Shown piece after piece: positions 17,566-25,590 of a stretch of DNA of 64,000 nucleotides. Origin of the DNA: Rossellomorea aquimaris (lineage in GTDB: Bacteria > Bacillota > Bacilli > Bacillales > Bacillaceae_B); NCBI RefSeq assembly GCF_000935355.1, contig NZ_JXZC01000001.1:1364001-1428000 (forward strand). The letters run 5' to 3'. Under the pieces are notes generated by a model. The model was not told the origin of the DNA. It saw nothing but the letters and a program-made list of their open reading frames with translations, and searched no databases. How positions within the stretch are numbered: position 1 is the first letter of the stretch; each line of letters begins with the position of its first letter. A program made the position numbers and the translations under genes.

Positions 17566-18504
17566 TTACACAGTTTTTAATTGTTCACCAAGATATTTTG
17601 CCAGCTCAAGCATCCCGTATTGTCCGTACTTCGACTCGGCATCCTTGTTGTAATTTGTATTGGTGTTCACATCATACGTGTAGATGGTGCCTTCTTTGTC
17701 TTGAATGAATTCTATCCCGGCTACATCAATCCGGTTTCCTTTTAAGAATGCTTCGTAGGTTGAAAGGATTTCATGGGAAAAGTTTTCCCTGATTTGGAAC
17801 TTAGGCTTCTCCTCTTGCTCCCCCACTGGACAGAATAAATCATCGACCTGACAGACATCAGCCGGACATAGTTCAAATCCTTTTGACGTATCCACCTTCA
17901 CAGCATAAATGAATTTGCCGCCAATGAACTCACACCGTGTAATCGAAGCGTCTGGTGCTTCGATGTATTCCTGGATAAGCGTCGTTCCGTCTAACGGTTC
18001 TTCAAACGTATCGCTGGATACATAGTTTTTCAAAGCATCAACTGAATGAAACAGCTGAACTCCCAATCCTTTTCCAGCACGATTATGCTTGGTGATAAAG
18101 GATGGTTTATCAAGCTTTTCAGCCGCTTCGATTATTTGCTCTTTTCCAACGGCCGCAATGGTTTTAGGTGTCTTGATGCCTGCAGCGTTCAAGGCCATAT
18201 ACTGATTCACCTTACTCACTTCCAACCGAAGGGCACGGCTTCCATTCAGTACCTTTCTATCATATCTTTCTAACCAAGAAAGAACGCTTTCCGTTAACTC
18301 AGGCGCAAAACGATGATTTCGCGTATGGGAAGATGCACTGATTCGATTATAGAAAACACCTTCTGGCGGTTCTGATGATAAATCGACGACTCCTTGATCC
18401 AGGAACCATTCCTCATAAGGCAATTGAAGCTCGTCGAGACGAGTCGTTAAATGATTGGTCCAATCACTGTTTTCATGAATAATATGAATTTTTTTCACGA
18501 TCAT
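17566..18504 (-). CDS. ATP-grasp ligase, RimK-like
   Basis: A 312-residue ATP-grasp enzyme resembling the RimK/alpha-L-glutamate ligase group, which joins an amino acid to a carboxylate. The central region has KPSFITKHNRAGKGLGVQLF (ATP-binding strands and glycine-rich loop), TTLIQEYI, and the metal site DVAGIEFIQDKEG...YDVNTNTNYN. Its real substrate is unknown. The ATG at 18504 lies only 2 bases after GGGG; a GTG at 18498 is better spaced and may be the true start. It stands alone with its own hairpin. Confidence 0.8.
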   Translation of the reverse strand: MIVKKIHIIHENSDWTNHLTTRLDELQLPYEEWFLDQGVVDLSSEPPEGVFYNRISASSHTRNHRFAPELTESVLSWLERYDRKVLNGSRALRLEVSKVNQYMALNAAGIKTPKTIAAVGKEQIIEAAEKLDKPSFITKHNRAGKGLGVQLFHSVDALKNYVSSDTFEEPLDGTTLIQEYIEAPDASITRCEFIGGKFIYAVKVDTSKGFELCPADVCQVDDLFCPVGEQEEKPKFQIRENFSHEILSTYEAFLKGNRIDVAGIEFIQDKEGTIYTYDVNTNTNYNKDAESKYGQYGMLELAKYLGEQLKTV

Positions 18505-18592
18505 TACCCCATTTGTCTGTAGGATTTAAAATAGTCACACAACACAAAGTAATCCTACTATAAAAGTAGGATTTAGGTCAATGATCATGAAT

Positions 18593-19054
18593 TCACCTTG
18601 TTTTTCTTTCGGTTCTCATTTGAATTTTCATACCACTTTTGGTGAACTGCTCACCCGGTCTCTGGAAATCTTGTCTAAGGGAAGGTTTTTGATCATCTTT
18701 CAAAATATCCCTGATTTCCTGTAAGACCTCAAGGTTCGTCGTTTGCTTCACTTTGTACTGCTTCTCTCCGCCTTTTAAGCGGTTGACCACCTTAATCATC
18801 AGAAAAATGCTCATGGCAACGAGTAGAAAGTCTACAAGGGCTTGAAGAAACTTCCCCAATTCAATCACCTCTGCTCCAATTCGAAGGTGCAGGCCTTCTA
18901 AATTAATGCCGCCAAATAAAACTCCGATTGCCGGCATCATCATGTCTTGAACGAGTGACTCAACTATTTTCCCAAACGCTGAGCCTATGATGACCGCAAT
19001 CGCTAAATCAACGACATTCCCCCTTGAAATGAATTGTTTGAATTCAGACCACAT
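18593..19054 (-). CDS. mscL: large-conductance mechanosensitive channel MscL
   Basis: A pentameric membrane channel that opens under osmotic downshock. It starts MWSEFKQFISRGNVVDLAIAVIIGSAFGKIVESLVQDMMMPAIG, the diagnostic N-terminal helix and first membrane helix. The second membrane helix is FLLVAMSIFLMIKVVNRL, and the cytoplasmic helix is LEVLQEIRDILK. At 154 residues it is about 20 longer than usual, owing to a basic C-terminal tail (QRPGEQFTKSG...). I chose the ATG at 19054, 7 bases after GTAGGTGA; longer readings lack a ribosome site. Confidence 0.95.
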   Translation of the reverse strand: MWSEFKQFISRGNVVDLAIAVIIGSAFGKIVESLVQDMMMPAIGVLFGGINLEGLHLRIGAEVIELGKFLQALVDFLLVAMSIFLMIKVVNRLKGGEKQYKVKQTTNLEVLQEIRDILKDDQKPSLRQDFQRPGEQFTKSGMKIQMRTERKTR

Positions 19055-19132
19055 GATACATTCACCTACCGCTTCACTACTCTTACCATATGGCAGAAAC
19101 AAATGAGTTATGAAGACAAGGTCAAAAAAGTC

Positions 19133-19228
19133 CTAAACAAGATATTTCCCTACTATAACAAGCAACACAATAAAAGCAACAACGCCCATTAAAATGATCA
19201 ACTTTTGTTCATCTTTATTCCCAGGCAT
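19133..19228 (-). CDS. 31-residue single-pass membrane protein
   Basis: A short gene with AGAGGAGGA 8 bases before its ATG. The product has a polar head (MPGNKDEQK) and one membrane segment (LIILMGVVAFIVLLVIVGKYLV). It starts 31 bases downstream of the LacI-type regulator gene and may be cotranscribed with it. I do not recognise a family. Confidence 0.6.
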   Translation of the reverse strand: MPGNKDEQKLIILMGVVAFIVLLVIVGKYLV

Positions 19229-19259
19229 CCTTTTCTCCTCCTCTAATCCCTTGAGGAAC

Positions 19260-20219
19260 TTATACGGTCCCTCTTTCCAATAATGTCGTTTCCAGTAGCA
19301 CCGGTTGAGGATTCCCATTTTCAAGAAATAGTTTAAACGATTCTTCCCCCACTTTTCGTATCGGGACTTCAAAGGACGTAATGTCCATTGCATCGGCAAT
19401 GGGATGATTATCGAAGCTTAGTATAGCCAAATCATCTGGTATCCTGATTCCTCTTTTACCAGCCTCTGTCACCATACCGGCTGAAACCTGATCACTCGTT
19501 ACGATAAGGGCTGAGGGTTTTTCTTTCTTCTGTTCCCAAGCTTTTACCACCTCTCTCCCATCTTGAAGATGATAGCAGTCATTGAAGATCCACTCTTCAC
19601 GCACTGGATGTCCGGCAGCTTCTGAGCTATCGTAGAACCCCCGTATCCTTTCCTCGCTATTCGTCCCGAAAGTCCTGTTCAAGCACAGGCCGATCCTTGA
19701 ATGACCCTTTGAATAAAGGTATTTGAGTCCATTTCTTATTCCCTCGTAGTGATTGATGAACACCTTTTTATATGTGGGATCGTACACATTTTCACAAAAA
19801 ACCACATTGGGACCGATGAATGGGGCAAGTACATCCAGTGAATTGGAGCGCGACGTCAGGATCAATCCATCCACTTCCTTCATTTGCATTCGATGAAAGG
19901 CGTCAAGTTCCGCTCCCCTGTCATAATTCGTTTGGAAAAGCTGAAGATGGTATCCATGTTTCAATGCTTCCCCTGCTATTCCTTGAAGAATCTCTCCGAA
20001 GTAAGGTAGGTTCAAATACGGCAAAACAACTCCTATACTATAGGTCTTGCCTTTGGATAAATGGACAGCGTTTGCGTTTTTTATATAATTTAATTGCTCG
20101 ACGGCCTCGAGAACCTTTTGACGTTTTTCTTCTTTCACATAAGGGTGTTCATTTAATACCCTTGAAACCGTTGAAACCGAGACTCCCGCAAGCTTCGCGA
20201 TACTGCGAATATTTGTCAT
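19260..20219 (-). CDS. LacI-family transcriptional regulator
   Basis: A 319-residue regulator. The helix-turn-helix is MTNIRSIAKLAGVSVSTVSRVLNEHPYV at the N-terminus with hinge helix YIKNANAVHLSKGK, followed by a periplasmic-binding-protein-like sensor core (YSIGVVLPYLNLPYFGEILQGI to the C-terminus). GAGGGG lies 7 bases before the ATG at 20219; an ATG six bases earlier is too close. A 14-bp palindrome upstream suggests autoregulation. No sugar genes adjoin it, so the effector and remote targets are unknown. Confidence 0.88.
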   Translation of the reverse strand: MTNIRSIAKLAGVSVSTVSRVLNEHPYVKEEKRQKVLEAVEQLNYIKNANAVHLSKGKTYSIGVVLPYLNLPYFGEILQGIAGEALKHGYHLQLFQTNYDRGAELDAFHRMQMKEVDGLILTSRSNSLDVLAPFIGPNVVFCENVYDPTYKKVFINHYEGIRNGLKYLYSKGHSRIGLCLNRTFGTNSEERIRGFYDSSEAAGHPVREEWIFNDCYHLQDGREVVKAWEQKKEKPSALIVTSDQVSAGMVTEAGKRGIRIPDDLAILSFDNHPIADAMDITSFEVPIRKVGEESFKLFLENGNPQPVLLETTLLERGTV

Positions 20220-20292
20220 ACTCATACCCCTCGCTAGATATTCTGAATGGCCCCTACTGATTGTGCACAAAACTCAAATAAAACGCTTGCTC

Positions 20293-20306
20293 TGAAACGC
20301 GTTTCA
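20293..20306. promoter_or_regulatory. probable operator of the LacI-family regulator
   Basis: TGAAACGCGTTTCA is a perfect 14-bp palindrome 74 bases upstream of the regulator start and 73 before the divergent small gene. The symmetry centre is GC, unlike CcpA cre sites (CG). That points to the local regulator rather than CcpA. Confidence 0.6.
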
Positions 20307-20379
20307 CACTTTAGAGTTAATCGTGAAAGGGGCCAGAATGGCATTTCCAATCCCTAAAACATGATAAGGAGGCTATACT

Positions 20380-20523
20380 ATGCTCGGCATTTTATACTTA
20401 CCCGTTCTCTGTGCCATCATCATCGGAGGAAGCTACGCTGCATTAAAGCCCATCCATTTCTCTGATCCCCGCGATGAAGAGGATCCATTTGAGCACATAT
20501 ACAACAATAAACTTAAATTATAG
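20380..20523 (+). CDS. 47-residue membrane-anchored protein
   Basis: AGGAGG lies 7 bases before the ATG. The product MLGILYLPVLCAIIIGGSYAAL is a membrane segment followed by an acidic tail (FSDPRDEEDPFEHIYNN). It is divergent from the LacI-type gene, with the palindromic operator between them, and is followed by a terminator. Not recognised as a named family. Confidence 0.65.
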   Translation: MLGILYLPVLCAIIIGGSYAALKPIHFSDPRDEEDPFEHIYNNKLKL

Positions 20524-20554
20524 CCTGCCCTCAATGAAGCAGGCTTTTATTTTA
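20523..20554. terminator. terminator between the small gene and yodB-like gene
   Basis: GCCTGC/GCAGGC stem followed on the plus strand by TTTTATTTT. It begins at the last base of the small gene and overlaps the 3' end of the convergent repressor gene. Confidence 0.75.
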
Positions 20555-20861
20555 CCCATTTCACTGCCCAGACCTGGACGGCATCCATCACCTGCTCTAG
20601 TTCTCTACCTTTTTTCGTCAGGCTATAGAGTACCTTGACCGGCTTTTCGTCGAGAACTTCCCTGAACACTATCCCATGGTCCTCCAATTCCTTCAACCTG
20701 TCAGTCAACACCTTTTGACTGATAGTTGGTATTTCTTCATTTATATCTTTAAAACGGCATGTTCCTTCAAATAATACCTTTATAATCATACCGATCCAGC
20801 GCTTCCCTAATAATTCAAAGGCAGAGGCGTATTTCGGACAAAGTTTTGTTTCCATTTTCAT
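20547..20861 (-). CDS. yodB: HxlR/YodB-family redox-sensing repressor
   Basis: A 104-residue winged-helix repressor of the MarR/DUF24 type. The core LCPKYASAFELLGKRWIGMIIKVL aligns with B. subtilis YodB, including the conserved redox Cys (residue 8 here). The recognition region is TISQKVLTDRLKELEDHGIV, followed by the wing KVLYSLTKKGREL. It ends at WAVKWVK and lacks the C-terminal cysteines with which YodB forms intersubunit disulfides; a second Cys at 35 is present. It is divergent from a YodC-like nitroreductase, as in B. subtilis, with a palindrome between them. The name is assigned on these grounds; a CatR-like sensor is the alternative. Confidence 0.82.
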   Translation of the reverse strand: MKMETKLCPKYASAFELLGKRWIGMIIKVLFEGTCRFKDINEEIPTISQKVLTDRLKELEDHGIVFREVLDEKPVKVLYSLTKKGRELEQVMDAVQVWAVKWVK

Positions 20862-20931
20862 TCACACATCCTAAATCTTTAACCCTTGACGCAAAATAAA
20901 ACGTCGGTTATATTGTTCATATTGCTTATAC

Positions 20932-20948
20932 ACTTACAAAAAGTAAGT
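20932..20948. promoter_or_regulatory. candidate operator between yodB-like and yodC
   Basis: ACTTAC-AAAAA-GTAAGT is a perfect inverted repeat of 6-base arms, 71 bases upstream of the repressor gene and 58 before yodC. Size and position fit a DUF24-type repressor controlling both genes. Confidence 0.55.
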
Positions 20949-21005
20949 AACATACAAATATATACCATATTATAACACTTTTTTAAACATCAAGGAGGCT
21001 TTATC

Positions 21006-21617
21006 ATGGATAATTTCTTTCAAGTAGTCGATGAACGACGCTCAACGAAAGTGTACGACCCTCAAGTGGAGATCCCCCACGAGGAATTAGTCAGCCTGCT
21101 CGAAACAGCAGGGAAAGCTCCCTCTGCCTGGAATCTTCAACAGTGGAAATTCCTTGTATTCGATCATAAAGAAGTTCAAGAACGACTACTTCCGATTGCC
21201 TATCACCAGCAGCAAGTACATGATGCATCTGCCGTTGTGGCTATACTTGGTGACTTGGAAGCCAATAAGAACATCGACCCTGTTTTTGACCCGGCCATTG
21301 AAAAAGGGGAAATGACGGCTGAAATTAAAGAGGTCCTGAAGAAACAAATCAACGGGGCATACAGCCGTGACGAATACCCACGGGACGCAGCATTCAGTAA
21401 TGCTTCCCTTGCTGCCATGCAATTCATGCTTGCTGCGAAGGCGAAGGGCTGGGATACTTGCCCGATCGGCGGCTTCAATCCGGCAGCTCTCACAAGCGAA
21501 TTCAATGTGTCGGAGCGTTATATCCCGATCATGCTGATTACGATTGGGAAACCGCTTCAAAAAGCACGTAAGTCAGATCGTTTAGATATCCGTAACTTAA
21601 TTGATTGGGCAGAATAA
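21006..21617 (+). CDS. yodC: nitroreductase family protein YodC
   Basis: A 203-residue FMN-dependent nitroreductase, presumably reducing nitro compounds or quinones with NAD(P)H. The family motifs are RRSTKVYDP near the N-terminus, KAPSAWNLQQWKFLVF, and GWDTCPIGGF. The sequence tracks B. subtilis YodC throughout. AAGGAGG precedes the ATG. It is divergent from the redox repressor gene, whose operator lies in its promoter region, so induction by electrophiles is likely. Confidence 0.9.
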   Translation: MDNFFQVVDERRSTKVYDPQVEIPHEELVSLLETAGKAPSAWNLQQWKFLVFDHKEVQERLLPIAYHQQQVHDASAVVAILGDLEANKNIDPVFDPAIEKGEMTAEIKEVLKKQINGAYSRDEYPRDAAFSNASLAAMQFMLAAKAKGWDTCPIGGFNPAALTSEFNVSERYIPIMLITIGKPLQKARKSDRLDIRNLIDWAE

Positions 21618-21623
21618 GCTTAT

Positions 21624-21657
21624 GAAAAAGCCGCATCCGAGGGGATGCGGCTTTTTC
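21624..21657. terminator. bidirectional terminator between yodC and cydC
   Basis: GAAAAAGCCGCATCC and GGATGCGGCTTTTTC form a 15-bp perfect stem with a 4-base loop between convergent genes. Confidence 0.9.
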
Positions 21658-21663
21658 AATCCC

Positions 21664-23382
21664 TTAAAAGAGCACGCTCTTTTCAATCTGCTTCATTTCA
21701 TAGAAGTATCCTTTTGCCTTCATTAGCTCTTCAAACCCTCCTGCCTCCACAACCTTTCCTTGATCCATGACGATGATTTGATCCATTTCCTCAAGTCCTG
21801 TCAAGCGGTGACTGATCAGGATCAGTGTATCACCATCCGCTTCTGTATAAAGATGATTAAAAATCTCTCTTTCCATCAAAGCATCTACAGAAGATGTCGG
21901 TTCATCGAGCATCCATAAGGTTGATCCTTTCAATAGGGCCCTGGCAATCGCTAATCGCTGCTTTTCTCCACCAGAAAGATTCTCGCCTTTTTCTAATACG
22001 GTGTCCTCTAAAGAAAAGTGATCCAACTTCACTATTCCAAGTGCCGATTCCATTTCCCCGTCTGTCAGATCATCACGCACCAGCATAAGATTTTCCTTCA
22101 TTGTGCCGTAGAAGAAATGATTTTCTTGAAGAACCACATTGGCATGCTCCCATAACGACTCTTTATCGATATCTTTCATTGAAGCATCATTCACGAAAAT
22201 CGATCCCTGATCCGCTGAGTAAAAGTTTAATAACAATTGAAGCAATGTGGACTTCCCTGATCCCGAAGGTCCCACGATCGCCGTTTTCGAGCCTGCAGGC
22301 AGCTCAAGACTCACCTCTTCCAATGCCTTTCTTTCCTCTCCGTCGAAGGAAAAGCTGACATCCTTCATGCTGAATGATGGAGCATCCCCATCAAGAGTCC
22401 CGCATAATGAAGGTCCGTCCCTCTCGATGCGTTCTTCGGGAAAAACAGAAGAGAGTCTGGCTGCCGCTCTTCGTGAATCTTCATAGTGTATAGGCAGAAT
22501 CGCCATTGGTGTGGCATTTTCGAATACGGTTAAAGAGATCATGACAAGCATCGCAAGATATATTCCATCCATTTGACCTGCCCCGACTGAATAAGCTCCT
22601 AAAGCCAAAACGATCCATGAAATGAGCTGGGAAACCAGGATGTTCGTTGAATGACTATAGAGAGAATAGATGCTCTCCCGTTTTTGCTCGCTCACATATC
22701 CTGCTGCTGCTTGAACAAGACTTTTCTCTTTGTCCTCCAATCTTTGATATATTTTCAGATCTCTGAATCCATAAAGAAATTCAGTTACCTCTGTGGATAA
22801 ATCCCCTCGTCTTTCCCGTAAGGTCGTTTCTATTTTTCTCTGTTTAAAAGCAAAATAAGCCGGGACCATAAATCCCGTCAACAGAAGCCCCCCAATAAGG
22901 ATCAATGCAACAGAAACAGAATAAAACATCGTAAACAAGATCGTACTTAAGAACACCATCACCAGGATAATCGGTGGATAGAAGACACGAAGAAAGAAAT
23001 TCTGTAAACTCTCTACATCTCCTACGATTCTTGAAAGAAGATCTCCACTTCGATATCGCCCGAAAATCCCCGGCGCCAGCGGCTCGATTTTTTCATAGAT
23101 GGAAACCCGCAAGTTCGAAAGAATCGTGAACGTAGCCCGATGGGAGAAATAACGTTCCGCATACCGGCTTAATGCCTTCGTGAAACCGAACAGCTTCAAG
23201 AGAGCAATCATTACCGTCAGAGCATAAAGAGGTACCTCCAAGGCCGCTTTAGAAATTAAATAGCCACTGGAGGCAAATAGTCCGACCGAGGTTAACCCGG
23301 CCAAAAAGCCAAAAAGAATAGAATACACCATATCCTTCTTTTCCTTCATCATCAGCCTTACGACAAACCCTAACTCTTTCAT
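21664..23382 (-). CDS. cydC: thiol reductant ABC exporter subunit CydC
   Basis: A 572-residue half-transporter with six membrane helices (1-310) and an ABC domain: Walker A GPSGSGKST, signature LSGGEKQRLAIARALL, Walker B TLWMLDEPTS. CydDC exports glutathione or cysteine-like thiols and is needed for assembly of cytochrome bd. Its ATG follows the cydD stop codon without a gap, so the two are translated from one message. The linker between the domains (ERIERDGPSLCGTL) is encoded by DNA carrying a GGGACGGACC copy. Confidence 0.92.
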   Translation of the reverse strand: MKELGFVVRLMMKEKKDMVYSILFGFLAGLTSVGLFASSGYLISKAALEVPLYALTVMIALLKLFGFTKALSRYAERYFSHRATFTILSNLRVSIYEKIEPLAPGIFGRYRSGDLLSRIVGDVESLQNFFLRVFYPPIILVMVFLSTILFTMFYSVSVALILIGGLLLTGFMVPAYFAFKQRKIETTLRERRGDLSTEVTEFLYGFRDLKIYQRLEDKEKSLVQAAAGYVSEQKRESIYSLYSHSTNILVSQLISWIVLALGAYSVGAGQMDGIYLAMLVMISLTVFENATPMAILPIHYEDSRRAAARLSSVFPEERIERDGPSLCGTLDGDAPSFSMKDVSFSFDGEERKALEEVSLELPAGSKTAIVGPSGSGKSTLLQLLLNFYSADQGSIFVNDASMKDIDKESLWEHANVVLQENHFFYGTMKENLMLVRDDLTDGEMESALGIVKLDHFSLEDTVLEKGENLSGGEKQRLAIARALLKGSTLWMLDEPTSSVDALMEREIFNHLYTEADGDTLILISHRLTGLEEMDQIIVMDQGKVVEAGGFEELMKAKGYFYEMKQIEKSVLF

Positions 23383-25113
23383 CTAACGTTTCACTCCTTG
23401 CTGTACAGTCACCATATCACGATAGTGAGAAGTAGACTTCATTAATTCCTCATGATTTCCTATGCCCGCTAATCTCCCATTTTCCAAAAACAAAATTTGA
23501 TCCGCTTCACGAATTGTATGAAGACGGTGAGCTACTGTAATCACTGTTGAATTCTTTGATAATTCCTGTATGGATGATTGCAGTATCCTCTCCGTTTGAA
23601 GATCCAATCCCGTTGTCGGTTCGTCGAAGAGAATAAGAGCCGGCTTTTTGAGAAAAGCCCTGGCTAAGGCCATTCGCTGTTTTTCTCCACCAGAAAGCCC
23701 TCTCCCTGCTTCACCAATCGGGGTCTCATATCCTTTATCGAGACCTGCAATCATTTGTGAGATTCCTGCTTTTTCAGCAGCGTATTCAATCTCTTCCAGG
23801 GTGACACCCTCTCGTCCGCCAACGGCAATATTCTCGGCAATCGTGCCCGAGAATAAGTAAGGATTCTGTGAGATATAACTTAGTTGATCAAACCAGTCTC
23901 TCTCCCCATAATCACTTCTCGAAAGTCCATCCACTAAAATGTCTCCCTCAGAGGGGTTCAGAAGACCTGATAAAAGGTGAAGGAGCGTAGTTTTTCCTGC
24001 TCCACTTTGTCCGACGATCGCCACTTGGCTGCAGGAAGGAAAAGCAGCCGTAATTCCTCGAAGATTAAATCCCTTATCCCCGTAGGAAAACCCTGCATTA
24101 CATAGGGTAATTGTAGGAGGAGTCCCACTCTTTTCAAACTTCTTCTCTCCCCATTTTGCTGGTTGATCCTTCTCTTCAAGCTCTTCAAAGACCTTCTTAC
24201 CGGCTCCCATGCTCCCGCGCCCGGTATGAAAGGCATGCCCCAGCTCTTTTAATGAAAGATAGAACTCTGGTGCAAGAACGAGAACAAAGAATGCTGTGAA
24301 AAATGAAATACTTTCAAAGACGACTAATCGAAGCCCCACTTCCAGGGCAATCAATCCAATGCTTAACATTGAGATGAACTCTAGCATCAAGGAAGATAAG
24401 AAGGCAGTCTTTAACACTTCCATCGTGGCTTCACGAAAGTCAAGGCTGGCAGAACGTATCCCCTCTTTTTGTTGCTCCCCTCTCCCAAGTAGCTTCAAGG
24501 TAGTCAACCCTTGCAGGGTATCGAGAAATCGTCCCGAAAAAGCCGTCAGCCTATCCATTTGCTTCTCGGATTTATTCTTTGTCATGACTCCGATAATCGC
24601 CATAAACAAAGGAATGAACGGAGCTGTAATCACCATGATCAGACCCGTATACACATGCTCAGTAAAAATAGTCATTAAAAGGATCAACGGGACAATCGTC
24701 GTTTGAATTCTTTGAGGTACATACTGACTGTAATACCCGTCCAAACCATCGACTGCATCCATCATCGTACTGACCTTTTGTCCCGACTGACCTTGAATGG
24801 ATGCTTGAAGTGGATTTTTTGCCCACTTAATTAATAGCCGTTTTCTCAAATCACTCTTTACCTTCGAAGCCATCCTGATTCCTGTTCGTCCGTTCACATA
24901 AGAAAGTGCTGCCCTTCCCACTAGAATAAGGAGCAAAGCACCAAGCATTGGGAGGATGTCTTGAAACAGAGCTCCCTCTATAAACATTTTATCTACAATG
25001 CTGACCAGCAAATAAGCTTGTCCAATCACGACTCCTCCCATCATAAGGGACGTTCCGTAAAGGGTCATCATGGATGATTTCTGCTGTTTAGCCATTTGAT
25101 TAAGCTCTTTCAT
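23383..25113 (-). CDS. cydD: thiol reductant ABC exporter subunit CydD
   Basis: A 576-residue half-transporter: six membrane helices (residues 15-305) and an ABC domain with Walker A GQSGAGKTT, signature GLSGGEKQRMALARAFL, Walker B LILFDEPTTG and switch His (VAHRL). It pairs with CydC as a heterodimer. In B. subtilis the two follow cydAB; here no cytochrome bd genes adjoin. The start ATG has only a distant GGAG. The upstream gap contains a 21-bp repeat array. Confidence 0.92.
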   Translation of the reverse strand: MKELNQMAKQQKSSMMTLYGTSLMMGGVVIGQAYLLVSIVDKMFIEGALFQDILPMLGALLLILVGRAALSYVNGRTGIRMASKVKSDLRKRLLIKWAKNPLQASIQGQSGQKVSTMMDAVDGLDGYYSQYVPQRIQTTIVPLILLMTIFTEHVYTGLIMVITAPFIPLFMAIIGVMTKNKSEKQMDRLTAFSGRFLDTLQGLTTLKLLGRGEQQKEGIRSASLDFREATMEVLKTAFLSSLMLEFISMLSIGLIALEVGLRLVVFESISFFTAFFVLVLAPEFYLSLKELGHAFHTGRGSMGAGKKVFEELEEKDQPAKWGEKKFEKSGTPPTITLCNAGFSYGDKGFNLRGITAAFPSCSQVAIVGQSGAGKTTLLHLLSGLLNPSEGDILVDGLSRSDYGERDWFDQLSYISQNPYLFSGTIAENIAVGGREGVTLEEIEYAAEKAGISQMIAGLDKGYETPIGEAGRGLSGGEKQRMALARAFLKKPALILFDEPTTGLDLQTERILQSSIQELSKNSTVITVAHRLHTIREADQILFLENGRLAGIGNHEELMKSTSHYRDMVTVQQGVKR

Positions 25114-25386
25114 AACTTATCTCAACTCCAAAAGATAAAAAGTTAGTGAAACATTTCACAAATCAATATCTCTATTATAGTAAACTTGTTCCCTTCTTGC
25201 ATCTTTTAGGATTGACCTTTTTATGACAATTTAAGAATACAGGCAGATTTGAATGCGGTGTGAGGGGATAATTTACAATTAAATGTCTCATCAATTCATA
25301 GGAAATATGGATACTTCATTTGAAATCAACTTTTTCAATGGATTTGTGGCGATATCAAGGTCCGGTACTTCATTGATGTCCTATCG

Positions 25387-25512
25387 AATCCAGCCGAAAT
25401 CATCAAAAATCCGGCCGGTTTTCTGGATAATCCGGCGGAAATCATCAATAATCCAGCCGATTCTAACGAAAATCCAGCCGTTTTCTTAATTAATCCAGCC
25501 AATCTACAAAAA
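25387..25512. repeat. 21-bp tandem repeat array, six units
   Basis: Six consecutive 21-base units start at 25387, 25408, 25429, 25450, 25471 and 25492. Each opens with AATCC(A/G)GCCG or a one-base variant, and the following 11 bases vary. A second array of the same period and core lies at 54873. The array occupies the 477-base gap between cydD and the rocB-like gene. A plus-strand frame reading I-Q-P/I-R-P heptads is only its translation. Confidence 0.8.
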
Positions 25513-25530
25513 TTGTAAAATAGCCAATTA

Positions 25531-25571
25531 AAAAAGAGAGGCCGTTTGCTAAGCGAACGGCCTCTCTTTTT
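25531..25571 (-). terminator. terminator of the rocB-like gene
   Basis: AAAAAGAGAGGCCGTT and AACGGCCTCTCTTTTT form a 16-bp perfect stem with a 9-base loop, 20 bases beyond the stop codon. Confidence 0.88.
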
Positions 25572-25590
25572 GTTTTGTTATTCCCGCACT

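Noticed and set aside
25283-25489. 68-codon plus-strand frame with I-Q-P and I-R-P heptads
   Set aside because: It is the translation of the 21-bp repeat array (7 codons per unit); no ribosome site precedes it.
25387-25512. possible CRISPR array
   Set aside because: The units are 21 bases with a 10-base core and 11-base variable part, far shorter than CRISPR repeats and spacers, and no cas gene is present.
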